A DNA stretch of 64,000 bases. Source: Winogradskyella sp. (GTDB taxonomy: Bacteria; Bacteroidota; Bacteroidia; Flavobacteriales; Flavobacteriaceae). Position numbers and translations under genes: made by a program. This document shows positions 1 to 7,979 of this stretch, piece after piece. The notes below the pieces were generated by a model that did no database searches, was not told where the DNA came from, and was given only the letters and a program-made list of their open reading frames with translations. The stretch is taken from positions 248,001-312,000 of the forward strand of contig NZ_JANQIM010000005.1 of assembly GCF_028282165.1 (NCBI RefSeq), written 5' to 3'. Position 1 is the first letter of the stretch. Every line of letters starts with the position of its first letter.

Positions 1-736
1 CATTAATATCGGCTTCTGTACCGACGGCCAAAACCAAAACTTCCGCATTTTCGTCTTTCACCGCTTCCCTTACTTGCTCCACATAGGCATTACCCGAAGT
101 TGCCGAACCCTCATCCACATTACAAACATACATTACGGATTTATCGGTGATGAATTGCAAAGGCTTTACATATTCTGCATAATCCTCCTCTGAAAACTCC
201 AAGGCTCTAACTGAAACACCAAATTCTAATCCCTCTTTAATTTTTAGCAATACCGCTTCTTCGGCTTGGGCTTCTTTATTTCCGGTTTTAGCAGCACGCT
301 TAACTTTATCTAACTTCTTCTCGGCCGTTTCTAAGTCCTTAAGCTGCAATTCCATATCTATGGTTTCCTTATCTCGTATTGGATCTACTGAACCATCCAC
401 GTGGACCACATTATCGTTATCAAAACAACGCAATACATGCAAAATCGCATCGGTTTCCCTAATATTGGCCAAGAACTGATTCCCTAAACCTTCACCTTTA
501 CTAGCGCCTTTTACCAAGCCTGCAATATCCACAATTTCTACCGTTGCAGGAACAACTTTTTCAGGACTCACTAACTCCTCTAATTTGGCTAATCTTGGGT
601 CTGGCACATTTACTACACCAATATTGGGTTCTATGGTACAAAACGGAAAGTTAGCACTCTGCGCTTTAGCGTTTGATAAACAATTGAACAAGGTCGATTT
701 TCCTACGTTTGGTAATCCTACAATTCCTGCTTTCAT
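1..736 (-). CDS. ychF: Redox-regulated P-loop ATPase/GTPase YchF (OLA1 family), C-terminal part beyond window
   Basis: About 245 codons of a roughly 364-residue protein are visible; the 3' end runs off base 1. The start ATG at 736 opens with MKAGIVGLPNVGKST, a P-loop characteristic of YchF. Switch II (VDIAGLVKGASKGEGLGN) and the NVDE variant of the NKxD motif follow, the latter being the change that makes YchF prefer ATP. A lysine/alanine-rich helical insert sits near residues 110-140 as in the family. YchF binds ribosomes and is linked to oxidative-stress control; that role comes from the family, not from this sequence. A Bacteroidetes -7 box lies about 55 bp upstream. Confidence 0.95.
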   Translation of the reverse strand, partial: MKAGIVGLPNVGKSTLFNCLSNAKAQSANFPFCTIEPNIGVVNVPDPRLAKLEELVSPEKVVPATVEIVDIAGLVKGASKGEGLGNQFLANIRETDAILHVLRCFDNDNVVHVDGSVDPIRDKETIDMELQLKDLETAEKKLDKVKRAAKTGNKEAQAEEAVLLKIKEGLEFGVSVRALEFSEEDYAEYVKPLQFITDKSVMYVCNVDEGSATSGNAYVEQVREAVKDENAEVLVLAVGTEADIN

Positions 737-752
737 TCAAATTTTATTTGCC

Positions 753-772
753 ATTCCTACTGTCGCAGGAAT
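753..772. repeat. Short palindromic dispersed repeat in the ychF leader
   Basis: ATTCCTACTGTCGCAGGAAT has inverted arms ATTCCT/AGGAAT. The same ATTCC...GGAAT core recurs at 5942-5997 and 31987-32012, so this is one copy of a dispersed REP-like family. Here it falls between the probable ychF promoter and its start codon. Confidence 0.5.
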
Positions 773-790
773 CTCATTTTTTAAACGGTG

Positions 791-798
791 CAAATGTA
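791..798 (-). promoter_or_regulatory. Candidate -7 box for ychF
   Basis: On the minus strand this reads TACATTTG, matching the Bacteroidetes -7 consensus TAnnTTTG. A TTTG lies 24 bp further upstream, a little longer than the usual spacing. The rest of the interval 799-985 shows no gene. Confidence 0.45.
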
Positions 799-985
799 GT
801 TAATTACTGGAATAGTTTTAATCAAATATGATTTGAAATATTGGAAAGAATTTATTGCTGTACTAGCAGTTAGATAACTACAATAAGGAATTTAAGCCGC
901 TTCTTTTGGTTTGCAAATTACGCTTTACAAGTATAAAACACCTTAAATCCCTTATTATCCTTAAAAAAGTTAGATACCTGTAATA

Positions 986-1924
986 CTAGAATAGACTTTT
1001 ATATGTTATTGACGTTGGTTTAGAGTTATAATAGGCCTTGGCTATCTCTTTCATAATTTCTAATCTATATTTTTCCGTATTCTGTTTATCTTTATACCTC
1101 ATTAGCATTAAATCCCAATCCCTTTTTTCTTCTTGGTCTACTTTTCCTGAAACTTTATTGATAAGTGACTCAGCCTCTTTTAAACAAGGTGAACTTACAT
1201 CCACATAACTTAAAAACCTTAATGCGCTTGAATAATTATTATTAGAGATTTCTGTTTTTGCCCTTAATAAATTTGTCTCACAAGTTTGCTTTTGGTACGC
1301 AGTAAATGCTTCAATGGATTTATCTTGTATGGAAGCGTAACAGCTCTTGGCTTCTCTAGGAACAGATGATAAAAGTGCGATAGCTTCTTCAAATTTTTGA
1401 GTCTTGATTAAAAAATTTGAATCATTAACAATTTGATCGCAATTGTTATTATAATAGGATAAGATTTTTTCTTTGCCCTCAAGAATAAACGCACTAATTT
1501 CTTTATTGTTTGTAGGTATTTTTGAGATGGCATCTACAACTGCCTTCTCCTTGCTAAAGCCATTTCCCTGAATAGATTTAGAGTATGATGAAAATATCCT
1601 TTTTGTGCTATACTGTTGAATAAACAAACTAAATTCAACCTCAACGACAACAACATTACGCATCCCTTCTATTACAGATTCATCAAAGATTTCTAATTTT
1701 GGATAAATTAAAAATTCATTCGTATAGCCTCTGCCAGAAATTCCATTTTTAGTAGTAATATGCTGAATTTTTGATTCTATCTTTGAGATAGATTTTCGAG
1801 ATAAATGCTCCGAGTTATCAGGCAAAATTACTGACAGTGATAGACTGTTAGCTTCAACATTATCACTTTGTGCAGTTATAATAGTTAAGTTTATAACAAA
1901 AATTATTGCGAATAGTTTTTTCAT
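986..1924 (-). CDS. Exported protein of unknown function, last gene of the CsgG-like operon
   Basis: 312 residues with a clear signal peptide (residues 1-19, ending ITAQ). I do not recognise a named family. Residues about 130-260 contain repeated helical segments of the pattern KFEEAIALLSSV and NNYSSALRFLSYV, which look like TPR-type helices, with three well-spaced cysteines (CDQ, SCYAS, TCETN). It begins 3 bp after the stop of the preceding gene, so it is almost certainly co-transcribed with the three exported proteins upstream. The N-terminal half resembles the LPP20/LpoB-type folds only loosely. A scaffold role in an envelope complex is inference from context. Confidence 0.8.
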   Translation of the reverse strand: MKKLFAIIFVINLTIITAQSDNVEANSLSLSVILPDNSEHLSRKSISKIESKIQHITTKNGISGRGYTNEFLIYPKLEIFDESVIEGMRNVVVVEVEFSLFIQQYSTKRIFSSYSKSIQGNGFSKEKAVVDAISKIPTNNKEISAFILEGKEKILSYYNNNCDQIVNDSNFLIKTQKFEEAIALLSSVPREAKSCYASIQDKSIEAFTAYQKQTCETNLLRAKTEISNNNYSSALRFLSYVDVSSPCLKEAESLINKVSGKVDQEEKRDWDLMLMRYKDKQNTEKYRLEIMKEIAKAYYNSKPTSITYKSLF

Positions 1925-1927
1925 AGC

Positions 1928-2803
1928 TTATTGAATTATTACGTTTATTTTACCAGACCCTTCCATATCTGTTTTTACTTCTAGCCCTATAGATTTAATA
2001 TATTTTCTCAAAGCTCTAGCTACTTTTGATGCTCTATAATTTCGTCCGTTTGAATCTTTTAATGGAATTCTGTAATCATCTATTATCATTTCACTTTCGC
2101 TTATCCCCTGAATATGGTAATAATTCTTAAACGAATTTTCGTCTAACCAATCTTCCATTATGTCTGAAAACAAATCACCGTCATTGCTTATTTCAGAATC
2201 CATATTATACTCCGAATCTGCACTAAAACCAATATTTATTCTAACAGAACGACCATTCTCAACGATATCGCCAAACTTGGCATTTAGGGTATTTAAGAAT
2301 TCTTCGGCACAACTCTCAACCGCCTTTTGCGATAATTTTGCAATATCATCGGTATAAAACTTTCCAGACTCTCCTACTTCATTGGAAAGAGATTGACCTG
2401 TAAAAGAATCGTAGCCTTGTAAAATTAATTTTACCGAGTTACCGCTGCTAGATTCTTGAACATAGACTTCAACCTCAACATAGAAATCAGCGCCAGACAG
2501 TCTTATAACATTTGCTTTTAAATCTGTCTTATTACCACTATTAAGGGTAGTTTCTTTTAAGGCAATCTTTAAAGAACCAACGAAATCCTTAGTTGTAAAT
2601 CCTCTGCTATCAAAAGCTTTCTTAACCTCTGCTATGGCAATTCTTTTGTTAAAATCCTCCTCTAAAATTGTTCTAATATCTTGGCCTTCTTTAGTAAAAG
2701 GCAATACCATTATTGTAGGCTGTACAGTATTTACTATTTTTTCTTGTCCAACACCTGCATAAAATGCAAAAAAGCATATTGCTATTATTATATAATGTTT
2801 CAT
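1928..2803 (-). CDS. Exported DUF6175-like protein
   Basis: 291 residues with an N-terminal signal peptide (to about GVGQ, residue 20). Residues 30-100 (PTIMVLPFTKEGQDIRTIL and following) match the Bacteroidetes family I remember as DUF6175, with no known reaction. The 'sources act on one value, then test cumulative behaviour' layout (KVKKAFDSRGFTTKDFVG) is typical of proteins beside CsgG-like factors. It lies 9 bp downstream of the lipoprotein gene and 3 bp upstream of the next gene, in one operon. The family name is from memory and should be confirmed with a profile search. Confidence 0.75.
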   Translation of the reverse strand: MKHYIIIAICFFAFYAGVGQEKIVNTVQPTIMVLPFTKEGQDIRTILEEDFNKRIAIAEVKKAFDSRGFTTKDFVGSLKIALKETTLNSGNKTDLKANVIRLSGADFYVEVEVYVQESSSGNSVKLILQGYDSFTGQSLSNEVGESGKFYTDDIAKLSQKAVESCAEEFLNTLNAKFGDIVENGRSVRINIGFSADSEYNMDSEISNDGDLFSDIMEDWLDENSFKNYYHIQGISESEMIIDDYRIPLKDSNGRNYRASKVARALRKYIKSIGLEVKTDMEGSGKINVIIQ

Positions 2804-2812
2804 AAGCTTAAG

Positions 2813-3274
2813 TTAAAAACCGAATTTTCTTATAATATTATTAGTTTCCAAATCCCTTTTTAATGCCATTGTGTTTATCTTAATGTCATTTACAACAGAT
2901 GTAACTCCATTGTTTTTTTGAGTTGGTGATGATTGGTAAATGCTCATTATGAATGATTTATACCTGCTCTCGAAAAAACTTTTGAAATATGAAGGATGTT
3001 TTGATAAAATCTCATTTTCATTTGCACCGATCAACGGATTTTCTATGTGAGTATTGGGGATACCTCTAAAAAACAAAATTTCAAATGCTTTTTTCTCAGA
3101 ATCATAAGTGGCTTCATCAATATTGTTGCCAAATCCGACACTTCTTAATTCAATGGTTTTATGCGCATCTTCATTAACAACGTTTACTTCTGCTGTTAGC
3201 GGAACAGTTATTTTTTTTGCACACGATATTGAGAGACTAGTAATTACAATTACTGCTAAAAATTTTTTTATCAT
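2813..3274 (-). CDS. Small lipoprotein of the CsgG-like operon
   Basis: 153 residues. The N-terminus (MIKKFLAVIVITSLSISCAKK) is a lipoprotein signal peptide with the lipobox SISC and acylated Cys18. The mature part has no motif I recognise; its charged middle (VGFGNNIDEATYDSEKKAFEILFF) resembles the 'AEEdA..AF..llf.G' helix of several Bacteroidetes periplasmic proteins found with CsgG homologues. It starts 4 bp after the CsgG-like gene stop, and probably forms an outer-membrane or periplasmic partner of it. Confidence 0.8.
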   Translation of the reverse strand: MIKKFLAVIVITSLSISCAKKITVPLTAEVNVVNEDAHKTIELRSVGFGNNIDEATYDSEKKAFEILFFRGIPNTHIENPLIGANENEILSKHPSYFKSFFESRYKSFIMSIYQSSPTQKNNGVTSVVNDIKINTMALKRDLETNNIIRKFGF

Positions 3275-3278
3275 AGTA

Positions 3279-4136
3279 TTAATGTTTTAAATGACACTCT
3301 ATTTTTGCTCCAGAATTAAACTTGGTCAATATGGCTTCACCACCTTTGAGCACTTTTGCTTCTGAAATTTCATCGCCTTCTACTTTGGTAATTTTTATTT
3401 CGCCCAACTCCTTTTTCCTTACTAATTTTTTACCATTGACTTCTTTATTAATTAACTCTATTATTGAAAATTTTTGATTCTTTTTTGTGCCATTCAACTT
3501 TCCTGTATTGACCAAAATTAGCTTTGCCTTATTAGACGATATTTCTGTTATTTCTATAATCAATGTTGTGACTGGGAAATGCTTATTAACAAATTTATCA
3601 ATAGCTTTCTGTGTACCTTTCAAGGAATTAAAAAATGCTTTATCTGGTGTATTATTGTCACCAATTAAACTACTGCCAAAACTCTCTACAAACCCTTGTT
3701 TTGGTCTTATTAATTTACTTGCTAAAACTTGACCTGTAACTATATCGATAACCTGAAGAGAAAACGAGATCTTACATTCGTAGTTTACCGATGATTCGGA
3801 TACTCTTTTTACGATATCGACTTGACTTATGCTCCCAGTTACAATTTGTTCAGCACCTTCCAAACTAGATTGCTGTACAGTTTTACCATCAATAAAATCT
3901 TCGGTTTTTTGTAACTCTTTTTCAGCTTTTAGTTTATCCAAGTTTGTTCTGTCAACAATATCAAACCTATTTGTGGCATAGAAGGCTTCTTTTACTTTGT
4001 CTTCTATAGCTTTAACATATTTTATTGAAATGTTAGATGAAGTAGTTTCAAAAGAAGTTATTGCAACACTCTTTTTTTGTGAAAATCCTAAAGTGCAAAA
4101 AGCAAGAACGCTTAATAAAAATAGTTTTAGTTTCAT
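3279..4136 (-). CDS. CsgG/HfaB-like curli-assembly-type exported protein
   Basis: 285 residues with a signal peptide (residues 1-19, LGFSQ). Residues 22-135 match the CsgG/LpoB-type domain: VAITSFETTSSNIS, then FDIVDRTNLDKL, then GAEQIVTGSISQVD, then a beta-rich stretch ending LQVIDIVTGQVLASK. CsgG proteins of curli systems form an outer-membrane secretion pore, while related domains are periplasmic lipoproteins. This copy lacks a lipobox cysteine. The C-terminal 100 residues (TLIIEITEISSNKAKLILVNTG...) form an added beta domain. It heads a four-gene operon of exported proteins and no curli subunit gene is visible nearby, so secretion of a fibre is not supported here. Confidence 0.8.
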   Translation of the reverse strand: MKLKLFLLSVLAFCTLGFSQKKSVAITSFETTSSNISIKYVKAIEDKVKEAFYATNRFDIVDRTNLDKLKAEKELQKTEDFIDGKTVQQSSLEGAEQIVTGSISQVDIVKRVSESSVNYECKISFSLQVIDIVTGQVLASKLIRPKQGFVESFGSSLIGDNNTPDKAFFNSLKGTQKAIDKFVNKHFPVTTLIIEITEISSNKAKLILVNTGKLNGTKKNQKFSIIELINKEVNGKKLVRKKELGEIKITKVEGDEISEAKVLKGGEAILTKFNSGAKIECHLKH

Positions 4137-4440
4137 AATGGTTTAAAAAAATTGTACCTACTTCAAAATTCAGTTGGTTTTTCGGCTTATTCCCAACATT
4201 AATCTGAACAAAAACGGTGTTTTAATTCTACAGTGAATAGTATTCATAAGTCAATGAGTTCAACTACTGTCTTAATTTATGATACTAGTGCAGGCGAAGT
4301 TAGATTTAAAATAAAGTAAAGTCAATCCGTATAACTACGTAATTTTTCAGGTTTTTAAGTGCAGATTCAGCTATTGATCGTCAAATCATGCTAAAACTTT
4401 TTGATTTAATCTTTTAGAATAGGTTACGGGTATCGTGGAT
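4137..4440. other. Intergenic region upstream of the CsgG-like operon
   Basis: About 300 bp without a credible gene. On the minus strand a TTG at 4323-4325 and TAACTTCG at 4295-4302 are separated by 20 bp, an acceptable variant of the Bacteroidetes promoter. This would give a leader of about 150 nt. I see no terminator or RNA gene. Confidence 0.4.
4295..4325 (-). promoter_or_regulatory. Candidate promoter of the CsgG-like operon
   Basis: Reads TTG-N20-TAACTTCG on the minus strand. The -7 box differs from TAnnTTTG at one position. It is the best match in the interval, but it is only a pattern match. Confidence 0.3.
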
Positions 4441-4854
4441 TTAATGCCAAGTGGCATCCTTGCTTTTGATGATGAGTTGCTTCAAAATCTGCAAATCGAT
4501 ATCTGCTAATTTATTGATGTACAAACAGCCCTTTCCCCATTTACATTTACCTAGTTTAGAGGTCAGTACTTGCTCTTTGTTAATATCAAAGGTTAAATAA
4601 ATGGTCATCTTGGATTTTCGTGGTACAAAGCCTACATTAAACCATTCAAATTCTTCGTTTCCGCTTTTACGCCTGTATTTGTATTTACCAAAACCTATAA
4701 TGAAGTAATCGCCCCAAATTTTGGGTTCATAACCTGTAATCTCAGACATCATTTTGACTAAGGTCTTGCTATCATTACGCTTAGTCTCGTTCTCGATACT
4801 TTCAATATAATCGGTAACACTTTTATCGGTTTCTTGTGTTGCTAAGCCTGCCAT
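4441..4854 (-). CDS. DUF1801 domain protein
   Basis: 137 residues, soluble. The sequence follows the DUF1801 (YdhG-like) pattern throughout: an N-terminal helical part (VTDYIESIENETKRNDSKTLVKMMSEITGYEPKIWG), then YKYRRKSGNEEFEWFNVGF, then a beta stretch and the closing KCKWGKGCLYINKLADIDLQILKQLI. In many species members are annotated as putative iron chaperones, but no function is established for this subgroup. It stands alone, with the operon promoter region on one side and a REP-like repeat upstream of its start. Confidence 0.85.
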   Translation of the reverse strand: MAGLATQETDKSVTDYIESIENETKRNDSKTLVKMMSEITGYEPKIWGDYFIIGFGKYKYRRKSGNEEFEWFNVGFVPRKSKMTIYLTFDINKEQVLTSKLGKCKWGKGCLYINKLADIDLQILKQLIIKSKDATWH

Positions 4855-4894
4855 GGTGCTAGGTTTTATAATTCTTTTAAATATAAAACTTTTA

Positions 4895-4942
4895 TGTCAG
4901 TTCGAGTGATTCAGGCATTTATGACTGAATTGTATCGAGAAC
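4895..4942. repeat. REP-like palindromic repeat
   Basis: Arms GTTCGAGTG-ATTCAG and CTGAAT-TGTATCGAGAAC pair across a short spacer. The same GTTCGAGTG...GTATCGAGAAC unit appears at 58994-59083 in a doubled form, so it belongs to a dispersed family. Confidence 0.55.
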
Positions 4943-4988
4943 TTGTTTTAATTACAGGAGCTTTGACTTTAGCCTATCTTGCGCGTAG

Positions 4989-5023
4989 TTGAAATGCTCA
5001 GTCTAACAATTTCAATATTTTTG
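4989..5023 (+). promoter_or_regulatory. Candidate promoter of the TIGR02757 gene
   Basis: TTG at 4989-4991 and TATTTTTG at 5016-5023 (TAnnTTTG). The spacing is 24 bp. The -7 box lies about 20 bp before the TTG start codon. Confidence 0.4.
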
Positions 5024-5043
5024 CATTCAAAATTCATCAAAAA

Positions 5044-5814
5044 TTGAAACTCGAAACCACAGAACTCAAAACCTTTCTAGACGAAAAGGTCAGCCTTTAT
5101 AATCATCCCAAATTTATTGAAAGCGACCCAATACAGGTGCTCCATCAGTTTTCTAAAAAGGAGGATATTGAAATCGCTGGTTTTCTTACTGCGACTATTG
5201 CTTGGGGAAATCGTAAAAGTATCATCAATAATGCTAAGAGAATGATGGAATTTTTAGATCATTCGCCTTATGAGTTTGTGATGCAACATCAAGAATCAGA
5301 TTTAGAGGCATTAAAAGGATTTGTGCATCGTACGTTTAATGGTGAAGATTTTATTCAATTTATTAAAAGTTTACAGCATATTTATAAGACTCATGGTGGA
5401 TTGGAAGCCATCTTTACTAAACAAGCTAAGAAAACTTCTTTACAAAAAAGTATACATGAGTTTAAGAACGCCTTTTTTGAAATTCCACATTTAGAACGTA
5501 CCAAAAAACATGTAAGCGATCCTTTAAAAAACTCTGCAGCTAAGCGTATCAACATGTACCTGCGCTGGATGGTCCGCCAAGATAATATTGGTGTGGACTT
5601 TGGTATTTGGAAAACCCTGTCTCCTTCCCAATTGAGTTGCCCTTTGGATGTACATTCTGGTAATGTGGCTAGAAAACTTGGTTTGTTGAAACGAAAACAA
5701 AATGATGGTAAAGCTTTGGTAGAATTAGATAACAACTTACGTCTACTTGATTCTAATGATCCTGTAAAGTATGATTTTGCCTTATTTGGCTTGGGTGTTT
5801 TTGAGGGGTTTTAA
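5044..5814 (+). CDS. TIGR02757 family protein, TTG start
   Basis: 256 residues, soluble, function unknown. The protein matches the TIGR02757 family, which is common in Bacteroidetes: FIESDPIQVLHQFSKKEDIEIAGFLTATIAWGNRK near the N-terminus, MYLRWMVRQDN-GVDFGIWK in the middle and CPLDVHSGNVARKLGLLKRKQND near the end. The fold is likely helix-hairpin-helix related, which is inference. No ATG lies in frame between the upstream stop at 4990 and the conserved N-terminus, so a TTG start at 5044 is required. It is a single gene with its own promoter. Confidence 0.85.
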   Translation: MKLETTELKTFLDEKVSLYNHPKFIESDPIQVLHQFSKKEDIEIAGFLTATIAWGNRKSIINNAKRMMEFLDHSPYEFVMQHQESDLEALKGFVHRTFNGEDFIQFIKSLQHIYKTHGGLEAIFTKQAKKTSLQKSIHEFKNAFFEIPHLERTKKHVSDPLKNSAAKRINMYLRWMVRQDNIGVDFGIWKTLSPSQLSCPLDVHSGNVARKLGLLKRKQNDGKALVELDNNLRLLDSNDPVKYDFALFGLGVFEGF

Positions 5815-5869
5815 ATTCGGGTTAACAGATTTTGCCATTCTAAACTTGTTTCAGCATGTGCTTAATGAA

Positions 5870-5890
5870 ATGCCGAACTAAATTCGGCAT
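5870..5890. repeat. Short hairpin repeat (ATGCCGAA/TTCGGCAT)
   Basis: Perfect 8-bp arms ATGCCGAA and TTCGGCAT around CTAAA, followed by GACA. The ATGAC end resembles the ends of the repeat units at 56375-56996. Confidence 0.45.
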
Positions 5891-5909
5891 GACAATTGTA
5901 TATAAAGAA

Positions 5910-5929
5910 AGGCTTCCATTTGGAAGCCT
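5910..5929 (-). terminator. Rho-independent terminator of the M61 peptidase gene
   Basis: AGGCTTCC-AAAT-GGAAGCCT on the minus strand, perfect 8-bp stem, followed by a T-rich TTTCTTTATAT. It lies about 70 bp after the peptidase stop codon. Confidence 0.6.
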
Positions 5930-5941
5930 CGAATTCATAAA

Positions 5942-5997
5942 GAGATTCCTGCTTTGGGCCTTTGCCGAAGTTCGGTGAACGCTGACGCAGGAATGAC
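5942..5997. repeat. REP-like repeat (GAGATTCCTGC...GCAGGAATGAC)
   Basis: Outer arms GATTCCTGC/GCAGGAATG enclose an inner TTGCCGAAG/TTCGGTGAAC pair. It shares its ends with the units at 753-772 and 31987-32012. Confidence 0.5.
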
Positions 5998-6001
5998 AAC
6001 A

Positions 6002-7894
6002 TTAGCCTTTTAGCCAAGCTTCTCTAATTGCTTTTTGCGCATCGGTAGCATTAGCATCTTCCACTAAAGTCTCGCTCTTAGCAGTTGCCTTTTCTAAAGT
6101 ACCACTTAAAGTCATAGTCTCGCCATTGCGTTCTATTTCCAAACTATACTCTTGTCCTGGCTGCCATCCAAACATTCCTCCTATTATTTGTTCTGCATTC
6201 TGCAAGGATAATTCAGCGCCATTCACTTTTTTAATCACATCACCAACCTGTACGCCTTGAGATGCCCAAAACGAATTTTTTAATGCAGTAGGTGAAAAGA
6301 AAATAGTGCCTTTCGTAGGATCGGCATCAAAAATGATATTCTGTCCACCCGCAAAAATATAATTCGTTTGCACTTCGGACTCTCCCATGGTCAATCCTAC
6401 TATTTCAAAAAATTCGTTGTAATTAATTGGTACATCACCTTCGACATGGGTCTTCAAAAATTCTCCAACACTTGGGTAGGTCATTGCAGTAATTTCATCA
6501 ATAAGATTATCATCTACAAAAGGTTTCTCCCTACCATATTTGGCCGACAGCTCTTTCATTAAAGACAACATGCTTCTATTTCCTCCACTTTCCTTACGCA
6601 ATAATATATCGATACACATATTAATTAATGCACCTTTCATATACACATTATAATAATTAGATGCATAAGGTTCTTTCAAGACATTTTCACTCATAATGGT
6701 AAAACTCATAGCATCATCAAGGTTTTTAGACGTAGACATCTTAGACATCATTGTATTGTAAAAATCCGCAGGTTCTACCAACCCTTCGTACACTTGAAAA
6801 TGTTGGGCAAAATATTCAGTCGTGCCTTCGTACATCCATAAATGTTTTGAGAAGGATGGTTGATTATAGTCAAAGTAATGTACATCTTCAGAGTGTACCG
6901 ATAATGGTGTTACTATATGAAAAAACTCATGGGCAACAACGTCAATAATAGAGGATGCCAAGCCTTCCTTACTTGACGATTCTGGCAACACAACTACGGT
7001 AGATGTATGATGCTCTAAAGCACCCATCCCCTTTGGTGCAGTCTCAGATCCGTCCGACAAGTACAAATAAATATCATAGCGTGGCGTACTATTAATATCA
7101 CCTAAATACGCTTTTTGAGCCTGCATCATCCTATAAACGGTCTCTTTTTGACTTGCAGCCGTGTGAACGTTGTTAGGTGAATAAACACTTAAAACGATTT
7201 TGATATCACCTACCATAAATTCTTCTACATCCAGTTCGCCATACATCATTGGATTGTCCGTAATGTCAAAATAACGTTGTCCAAAATATCGAGTTTTTAC
7301 AGATTTACCATCTTCACTAGCTGTGGTGCCCCTATCTGGCAAGGCCGAAGTTCTAACAAATTTAGCGGGAGATATAACATCTAGCTCATATTGATTACTC
7401 TTTAAAGAATCAAAATATCCAATAAAACCATGTAGGTTTAGTACATAATTATCTTCTTCAATATTCGTGCCTGCTGGAGAAAATGGGTTTTCACCACCAA
7501 TACCACCACTCGACTCTATATCAAAAGTGTCGTTGACATAATACGTTAGCTTATCGAGCTTAGTCGCATCAGTAATGCTCCATGTGTTTGCATCTACTTT
7601 TGTAACTTCCAACTGATTACCATCATAGTCTAAAGCCTTTAAATCTTCGACATATTTTCCAAAATCACTCACTGCATAAGTTCCTTGAACAACTCTAGGC
7701 AATCTGTAAGTCACCGTCTCCGAAGTAATACGACCAGGATCAATAGTCACTGGTACCTTATCATCAACAACTGCCGTTAAATCTAAAGCCGTTTGTATAG
7801 GATTGTTTATGGCTAAATCATCTACTTTAGGCTTTGCTGAACCACAGCCTACTAAAATTATGCTTAATCCCACAATGGCTAAATAATTCTTCAT
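6002..7894 (-). CDS. M61-family metallopeptidase lipoprotein with PDZ domain
   Basis: 630 residues. The N-terminus is a lipoprotein signal with lipobox ILVGC (Cys17). Residues about 30-220 form the N-terminal beta domain of M61 (glycyl aminopeptidase-like) enzymes. The zinc site HEFFH is at 322-326, with the third ligand region WMYEGTTEYFAQ near 354-365. A PDZ domain (GVQVGDVIKKVNGAELSLQNAEQII) occupies about 535-600. Such proteins are surface or periplasmic aminopeptidases. It is monocistronic, has its own terminator and is divergent from the glycosyltransferase gene. The catalytic residues look intact. Confidence 0.93.
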   Translation of the reverse strand: MKNYLAIVGLSIILVGCGSAKPKVDDLAINNPIQTALDLTAVVDDKVPVTIDPGRITSETVTYRLPRVVQGTYAVSDFGKYVEDLKALDYDGNQLEVTKVDANTWSITDATKLDKLTYYVNDTFDIESSGGIGGENPFSPAGTNIEEDNYVLNLHGFIGYFDSLKSNQYELDVISPAKFVRTSALPDRGTTASEDGKSVKTRYFGQRYFDITDNPMMYGELDVEEFMVGDIKIVLSVYSPNNVHTAASQKETVYRMMQAQKAYLGDINSTPRYDIYLYLSDGSETAPKGMGALEHHTSTVVVLPESSSKEGLASSIIDVVAHEFFHIVTPLSVHSEDVHYFDYNQPSFSKHLWMYEGTTEYFAQHFQVYEGLVEPADFYNTMMSKMSTSKNLDDAMSFTIMSENVLKEPYASNYYNVYMKGALINMCIDILLRKESGGNRSMLSLMKELSAKYGREKPFVDDNLIDEITAMTYPSVGEFLKTHVEGDVPINYNEFFEIVGLTMGESEVQTNYIFAGGQNIIFDADPTKGTIFFSPTALKNSFWASQGVQVGDVIKKVNGAELSLQNAEQIIGGMFGWQPGQEYSLEIERNGETMTLSGTLEKATAKSETLVEDANATDAQKAIREAWLKG

Positions 7895-7979
7895 CTCTAC
7901 AATTTTATTTTTTGAACTTGACGCACAAAACTACGATCTGTTACCACTTTAACTCTAAAGGTTTTGTTAAATTCGCACC

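Noticed and set aside
585..803. Open frame of 72 codons opposite ychF
   Set aside because: It lies on the other strand of the ychF P-loop region, which is clearly coding, and has no domain.
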